From: Antedon mediterranea
Lineage: Eukaryota; Echinodermata; Crinoidea; Comatulida; Antedonidae
Assembly: GCF_964355755.1 (NCBI RefSeq)
Contig: NC_092678.1
Span: forward strand, 5,118,922 to 5,182,921
DNA: 64,000 nt
Direction of reading: 5' to 3'
The notes below the pieces were generated by a model. That model was not told the DNA's origin and did no database searches. It was given only the letters and a program-made list of their open reading frames with translations. The stretch's first letter is position 1. The number at the start of each line of letters is the position of its first letter. Below are positions 59,263 to 64,000 of this stretch, in pieces. The position numbers were made by a program, and so were the translations under genes.

Positions 59263-60078
59263 GAAGTATAGTATGTATAGGCTTTAGATGACAAGATAAT
59301 AAGTTAAAAAAACATATTTAAAAACTTGGTTGATTTAAAATAAAAATACTGCAAACAAAATGCCTATTATTAGTATAATTAACAATATTATTATTATTTG
59401 GTTGAACCATGGAGGTATACCTCCATGGTTGAACAAGCCTATTTATTAAGTGAAACGTAGTTCAATTTTGGGCCAAAACATCCCAGGTAACACCGTGGAC
59501 GAATCATTCCTAGTCTATGTAATAGAATTACCATGTAATATGCGGCTCTGACTTGTTGTGGTTGGTCGTCTTGCAATTTTAGGCCGGCCTAGCCTTTAGG
59601 GGCCTCTCCTCTAGCTTAGTTAGTTAGCTAGGGCCTAGGCCACTTTTTGTTGTGTAGTACTAGCCTAACCAGGCTAGTAGACTAGGCTAGGCCCTACGAA
59701 TACCAGCCCTACTAGTACCACTACTAGTACTTAGTAGGATAGTAGTAGTAGACGACTAGGCTAGTGACATCTAGTAGGCCTAAGAAAGTAAGACTAAGCG
59801 TAGGCTCTCCTACTAGCTAGAGGAGGCCCTAGACGCCTGGCTAAAACTTACTAGGCATCATGACTAATAATAAATCATTAGTGAAATATTTGAGTGTCAC
59901 GTATCACAAGATAGACATTAAAAATACATACGTTTTCGACTTTTGAGAACTTAACAATCGTCGGGATGACAGGCCGCCTAGCTCTTAACATCCACCACGT
60001 ACACCCGCACCGGTCTCCACTCTTTGTCTACGATAATTGCTTGAGAGTTGACGACACCTAGCTTAGCCGCATGCTTCG
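59263..60078 (-). other. CRELD 5' flank with candidate untranslated first exon
   Basis: No coding gene. Rich in CTAGGCCTA-type words. A minus-strand donor GAAAAC|GTATGT with GT at 59931-59930 could close a 5' UTR exon spliced to the acceptor at 58662. A perfect 26-bp palindrome (AACCATGGAGGTA and its mirror) is at 59405-59430. Confidence 0.45.
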
Positions 60079-60097
60079 CGTGGGCCAATCGTATTGG
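60079..60097 (-). promoter_or_regulatory. ER-stress response element (ERSE) upstream of CRELD
   Basis: On the minus strand the sequence is CCAAT, nine bases (ACGATTGGC), then CCACG. This is an exact match to the ERSE consensus CCAAT-N9-CCACG bound by NF-Y with ATF6/XBP1. It is oriented with CRELD and about 150 bp upstream of the candidate first-exon donor. A second CCAAT in opposite orientation overlaps. Mammalian CRELD2 is ERSE-driven (established knowledge), which supports the reading. Confidence 0.65.
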
Positions 60098-60310
60098 TTC
60101 ATTGCTGAACTATGACATTTAAAAAGCAAATTTTTTGTTCTCTCTTCTTATGGAACGCCACAGCCGTCTAAATTTTATATATCGTATTTTTATTGCTACT
60201 CAAAACATAAAAGGTACAAGATTTACAATTGGATATTAGTTTATTAGTTAAAAAAAAAAACACCACAAAAATTCTATAACGCTATAATGGCCTTTATGTA
60301 GCACTAACAA

Positions 60311-61363
60311 TTAGGTGTATATTTCCCTTCCCGGCTGTGCATACAGTGGTATTTCTACTCTACGATATGTGACTTGTTTATTTTCAATACTATTAGGAAT
60401 TACCATCTTTCCAAGGCGTTTCCACCTTCGTTTATATGGTCTTTTCATTTCCTGAACTTTGGACTTCAAATGCACTTTTAAATGGTTTTTTAAACTTTTA
60501 CTATCCCTAAAATTTCTTCCACAATTTTCACATTTGTACGGCCTTAAGTGTATTTCCATATGTTTTTTTAAATGTTCATTACGGCGAAACTGCTTACCAC
60601 ACCGATCACATATACATAACCTCTCCCCCGTGTGTGTTTGCAAATGCCTTTTAAAATGGTCTTTTCTTGCCAATATTTTACCACAATGTTCGCACTCAAA
60701 TCCTGCATTATCAATGTGTCTTTTATAATAATCTTTTCGAATAAATCTCATACCACATTTGTTACACTCATAAGGAGTCTCCCCTGTATGCAGCCTAACA
60801 TGTATTTTTAAATAATGGCCATGTTTAAATTTCTTTCCACAGTGTTTACATTCAAAGGGTGTTTCTCCCGTGTGTACTCTCATATGAACTTTCAATGAAC
60901 ATTTTTGGTTAAACCCCTTTCCACACAATTCACATTTGTAAGGCAGTTTACCTGTGTGTACTGTCAAATGCCTTTTTAATACTGATATTTTGTTAAATAT
61001 TTTTTCACAATGTTCACATTTATATGGTGTCTCTCCACCATGTATCATTAAATGTCTTTTTAAATAAGACTTTTTACTGAATGTTTTCCTACAGTGTTCA
61101 CACTCAAATTGTTCAGCCTTTTTTACTCTATGAATCCAAAGATGTACTTTTAAAGTTCCATTGTGTTTAAATTTCATCCCACAGTGTTCACATTCATATG
61201 GCTGCTGATCATTTGAATGTTCCTTTAATCCTGGAACTGAAACTGAATGTCTTTTTGAATTTCCTTCTAACTCTACACTGTTTTCAGATTCATATTTTGT
61301 TATTGTTGTCAATATTTCACCGGCATCAACCTCCTTTTCAATCTCATCCTCCTCCAGTGGCAT
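60311..61363 (-). CDS. C2H2 zinc-finger protein, nine fingers
   Basis: A single open exon of 350 aa. Residues 1-54 are acidic and without a known domain. Nine C2H2 fingers follow from YECEHCGMKFKHNGT to YKCENCGRNFRDSK, joined mostly by TGE(T/R)P-type linkers, and a basic tail (KRPYKRRWKRLGK) could be a nuclear localisation signal. Finger 6 (YECNKCGMRFIRKDYYKRHI) runs straight into the next finger with DNAGFEC and lacks the second zinc-binding His, so it is probably degenerate. It is presumably a DNA-binding nuclear protein; no orthologue is assigned. The ATG has a strong Kozak context (GCCACCATG) and an acceptor-like TTTTAG just upstream, so a 5' UTR exon is likely. It lies upstream of CRELD in the same direction. 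Confidence 0.92.
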   Translation of the reverse strand: MPLEEDEIEKEVDAGEILTTITKYESENSVELEGNSKRHSVSVPGLKEHSNDQQPYECEHCGMKFKHNGTLKVHLWIHRVKKAEQFECEHCRKTFSKKSYLKRHLMIHGGETPYKCEHCEKIFNKISVLKRHLTVHTGKLPYKCELCGKGFNQKCSLKVHMRVHTGETPFECKHCGKKFKHGHYLKIHVRLHTGETPYECNKCGMRFIRKDYYKRHIDNAGFECEHCGKILARKDHFKRHLQTHTGERLCICDRCGKQFRRNEHLKKHMEIHLRPYKCENCGRNFRDSKSLKNHLKVHLKSKVQEMKRPYKRRWKRLGKMVIPNSIENKQVTYRRVEIPLYAQPGREIYT

Positions 61364-63083
61364 GGTGGCTAAAATGGTTTCTAAACTAATAAGATGTTTG
61401 TCTTATTTATTATTATATTTTGATTAAGATTTCAGTTTTACTAGTGTATTATATGATAAATCGGCCACCACATCAGAAACTGCCAGCTTGCTGCTGCGAA
61501 TAAATAAAATTGTATAATTATTATAATATAATTCTACTTATTTATTATGAATTTAATATTAATAAAGTTAGGTCTTTTTAAGCTAGCCTGTCTAGAGAGG
61601 CTAGTAATAATCTCTCCTAACCTAGGCCTCATCCCAGTCTACCCTACTTACTACCAAGACCATGCTGCTGGGCTTGGCCCTGGCATTTATTTTTTAATAG
61701 GCGCGCCTAGCTAGGCTAGGCTAGGGCCTAAAAAAATAGCCTAGCTAGAGGCCTACTACAGTATAATAACTACTTACTAGCTAGCTACTACTAGGATCAA
61801 AGCAGCGTCGCCCACAGCTACATATGTATAAAATAATACAAACCAAACAAACGTGTTTGACAACAAATTAACTTATATTAATTAATAAATAGAGGCCTAG
61901 GCCTAGGCCCTAGTAGTAGTAGGTCTATCTAGCCTATCCGAACGGGTGGTGTAAAAAAGAGACATTAAATTCCGCCCTCTAGGATGAGGCTGTCAACAAA
62001 CCACCAGATGACAAATTTAAACGCGTTTTAATACATTTTCAACGTATTAGTCGTTAGCAACATTTAAAGAACACAACAGACAAAAAAAGAGAGGGCAGTA
62101 TAACAGATATAGTCAAAACAATCGAAATGATTTAATTTGTTTTTAACCGTTTATTTATCGCCTTTTCGTCAATAAATTAGCAAATTATTGCATGCAAGAG
62201 GTGTGCATATTTTTAAGTTATTGGTACCAATGTAGTCTGTGCACTGCTTCCTAGCTAGAGGCCATTACTAAACTAGTGTAGGAGGCCTAGCTAGCTAGCT
62301 AGGCCCTACTAAATAAAACTAACTAGCCTACTAGAGGGTAGTAGTAGCAGCACTGCAGCCCTCTAGAGGTAGCCTACTAGCAGAGAGTAGTCTAGTAGGG
62401 GCCTACTAGCTAGAGAATCAGGCTATCTAGACTTGTTCTTACTGTTCTACTGTATCAACAACAAACCTTCCAAGTAGGCCAGTCATTCAAACAGGACATG
62501 CCCCTATCTAAAATACTATGCCCAGGCATTTTTAAAATGTTATGCTTTATTAATATTTGTTAATAACAATAGGCCTAGTTAGGCTATATTATTTATATAT
62601 ACATTACTAACATTACATACATATTTCGAATTTGTTTATAAAGTTAATAATAACTAATTAATAATAAATTAATATTATTATTAATATTAGTATATTGTAT
62701 TTATAATTTAATTATAAGAATATTTTTCAACATTTCCATAGTCATCATACAACCCCCTCCGTTAAACAGTTACTTCAGGAGAATTTAACTCAAATTGGTT
62801 GTTATGTGGCATACTGAATAATATGTAAAATAAATTACATATATTTATTTATAATAATAAATCAATGCATATTGATGTAGTCGCACTCAATATCCATCCC
62901 ACCCACCAGGCAATAAACTTTGTAAATGTAAATTTTATTGAATTTTAACTATTGTTGTAATAATACTTTATTGAATTTTGTATTGTTGAGGGCCCCTCAA
63001 AATCAGCTTACGCTGGCTGGGTCACCCTACCCTCTTTAAATATTGTTGAATAAATAAATAAATGCATTTGTTCTTTCTTTCAG
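61364..63083. other. Intergenic region between the zinc-finger gene and the gene at 63148
   Basis: No coding exon is supported. Dense CTAG/AGGCCTA words and AT tracts make up most of it, with a small simple repeat AATAAATAAATAAATG at about 63045. The 61900-62050 part is less AT-rich and may include a divergent promoter, but nothing decisive is visible. Confidence 0.5.
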
Positions 63084-63147
63084 GTACAAGGAATTTTAAT
63101 TTACAAATAAGATTCAGGACCTGCACAGCATAAAATAACTCATCAGC

Positions 63148-63241
63148 ATGGCTTGTGCCTGCTCCCAGGAAGGATGTCAAGAAAAAACCAGTCAAGTTGT
63201 CAAAGGAGTTCATGCAAAGTTGCGCAAGAAATTCAGGGAAG
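63148..63241 (+). CDS. First coding exon of an unrecognised gene, truncated by the window edge
   Basis: After an acceptor TTTCTTTCAG (exon from 63084) the first ATG at 63148 opens MACACSQEGCQEKTSQVV, continuing HAKLRKKFREG to a donor GAAG|GTTAGT with GT at 63242. Thirty-one codons plus one base are visible. Four cysteines lie near the start and a basic segment follows. No family is recognised and no second exon is found before 64000. The clean splice signals are the only support, so it could also be non-coding. Confidence 0.45.
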
Positions 63242-64000
63242 GTTAGTAAAATTATCTTACTATATTCAGGCCAAATAAAAAAACATACAAGTTTTTAAGC
63301 GTCACCGCCCGCTCCTGATTATCCAGCCACCTCTCTTTTTATTTTTATTTTTTGTTTACCCATATACAACGGAAAGTTCAGCGGCCCGGCCCAGCTCCAG
63401 AGCAGGGCTCGAAATTCACGCTAGCAAACTAGCATTTTGCTAGTACAGTAGATTCTTCATAATTGCTAGTTGAAAATTTCAAAACTAGCAAATGTTTGCT
63501 AGACTAGTGTAATTTTTGAAAATACGTACTTTTTAGCTTAGCCACGCTAGCCGCCGATCGCTCTATGTCGACAACGGCAATTTGGTGAAAACAATTGATT
63601 TACGTCAAGGAAACGCGAATAGCACCATGAATCATGTAATGTGGTAAACAGCAAGCTTTTTCCCCAACACATTAAATCACGTGCATTTAGTACGTCGCTG
63701 AGGATTACATCATCAGTCACGTGATTACAGAATACGCGATTATCAATTTAGGGATTTAATGAAATAAATATTTTGCCTACACAGTGGTCGAAGCGCGTTT
63801 TTTATAGGTTCGTAAATAGGAAACACCCCATACATAATGGACTCTACCAATTTTGTTTACGATGATCTCGCGCTCGAGATCGGCACACCACGAGGTCCTG
63901 TTGGGCGATGGGTTTTCTTATGCCTGGTTTACCTGTGGAATAATTATACACACTTTTCACATCACAACTTTAAATAACTGATTTACACAGCAATTGGCAA
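63242..64000. other. Intron or 3' side of the truncated gene, with a repeat
   Basis: At 63410-63510 a palindromic cluster of GCTAGCAAACTAGC / AACTAGCAAATGTTTGCTAG words looks like the edge of a dispersed repeat. The rest, including CG-richer 63840-63930, shows no coding exon I can support. Confidence 0.5.

Noticed and set aside
59405-59430. Perfect 26-bp palindrome as a regulatory site
   Set aside because: No known factor or context; palindromes of this size are expected near inverted repeats in this genome.

Overview
The window is metazoan nuclear DNA. It is AT-rich and intron-dense, with GT-AG introns of about 0.1-2 kb and many short dispersed repeats. Frequent AGGCCTA-type runs, deuterostome-like proteins and one-to-one matches to vertebrate gene families (COG5, ARIH2, NICN1, CRELD) suggest an invertebrate deuterostome. 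An echinoderm is my best guess, but this is inference from style, not proof. No prokaryotic feature is present. All exon models were built by hand from splice sites, reading phase and family resemblance; no expression data were available.

Layout. 1-710 is a 35-bp tandem satellite touching the window edge. 4344-9189 (+) and 10006-17194 (-) are two CNBD2-like cyclic-nucleotide-binding-domain genes facing each other tail to tail, with many identical exon lengths. 18679-20402 (+) is an unrecognised 163-aa gene. 21381-23839 (+) is NICN1, a tubulin polyglutamylase complex subunit. 24904-27166 (+) is a ubiquitin-specific protease with N-terminal membrane segments. 28638-36364 (-) is COG5 in 18 coding exons, head to head with ARIH2 (37002-41575, +, 13 coding exons). 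43605-47498 (+) is a sperm-tail PG-rich (SHIPPO/ODF3/CIMAP) repeat protein of 13 exons whose introns are all in phase 1. 47990-48210 looks like a promoter plus first exon with no recognisable gene behind it. 48259-51841 is a decayed DNA transposon with long terminal inverted repeats and a dead non-LTR reverse-transcriptase piece inside. 52359-58660 (-) is a single CRELD gene. 60311-61363 (-) is a nine-finger C2H2 zinc-finger gene. 63148 onward (+) is the start of a gene running off the window.

Themes. The two CNBD2-like genes, NICN1 and the STPG protein belong to families tied to sperm or cilia, and RFX X-box-like motifs lie upstream of some of these genes. COG5, the CRELD gene, ARIH2 and the USP belong to Golgi/ER housekeeping and ubiquitin pathways.

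The most unusual locus is CRELD. It has two phase-compatible alternative last exons, one with a double membrane segment as in CRELD1 and one acidic and ending in KTEL, an ER-retrieval-like tail. A 21-bp minisatellite starts exactly at the splice donor before them, so that donor is repeated about 24 times in the same phase. An exact ER-stress element (CCAAT-N9-CCACG) lies upstream. At least three MITE/SINE families recur in introns throughout the window.
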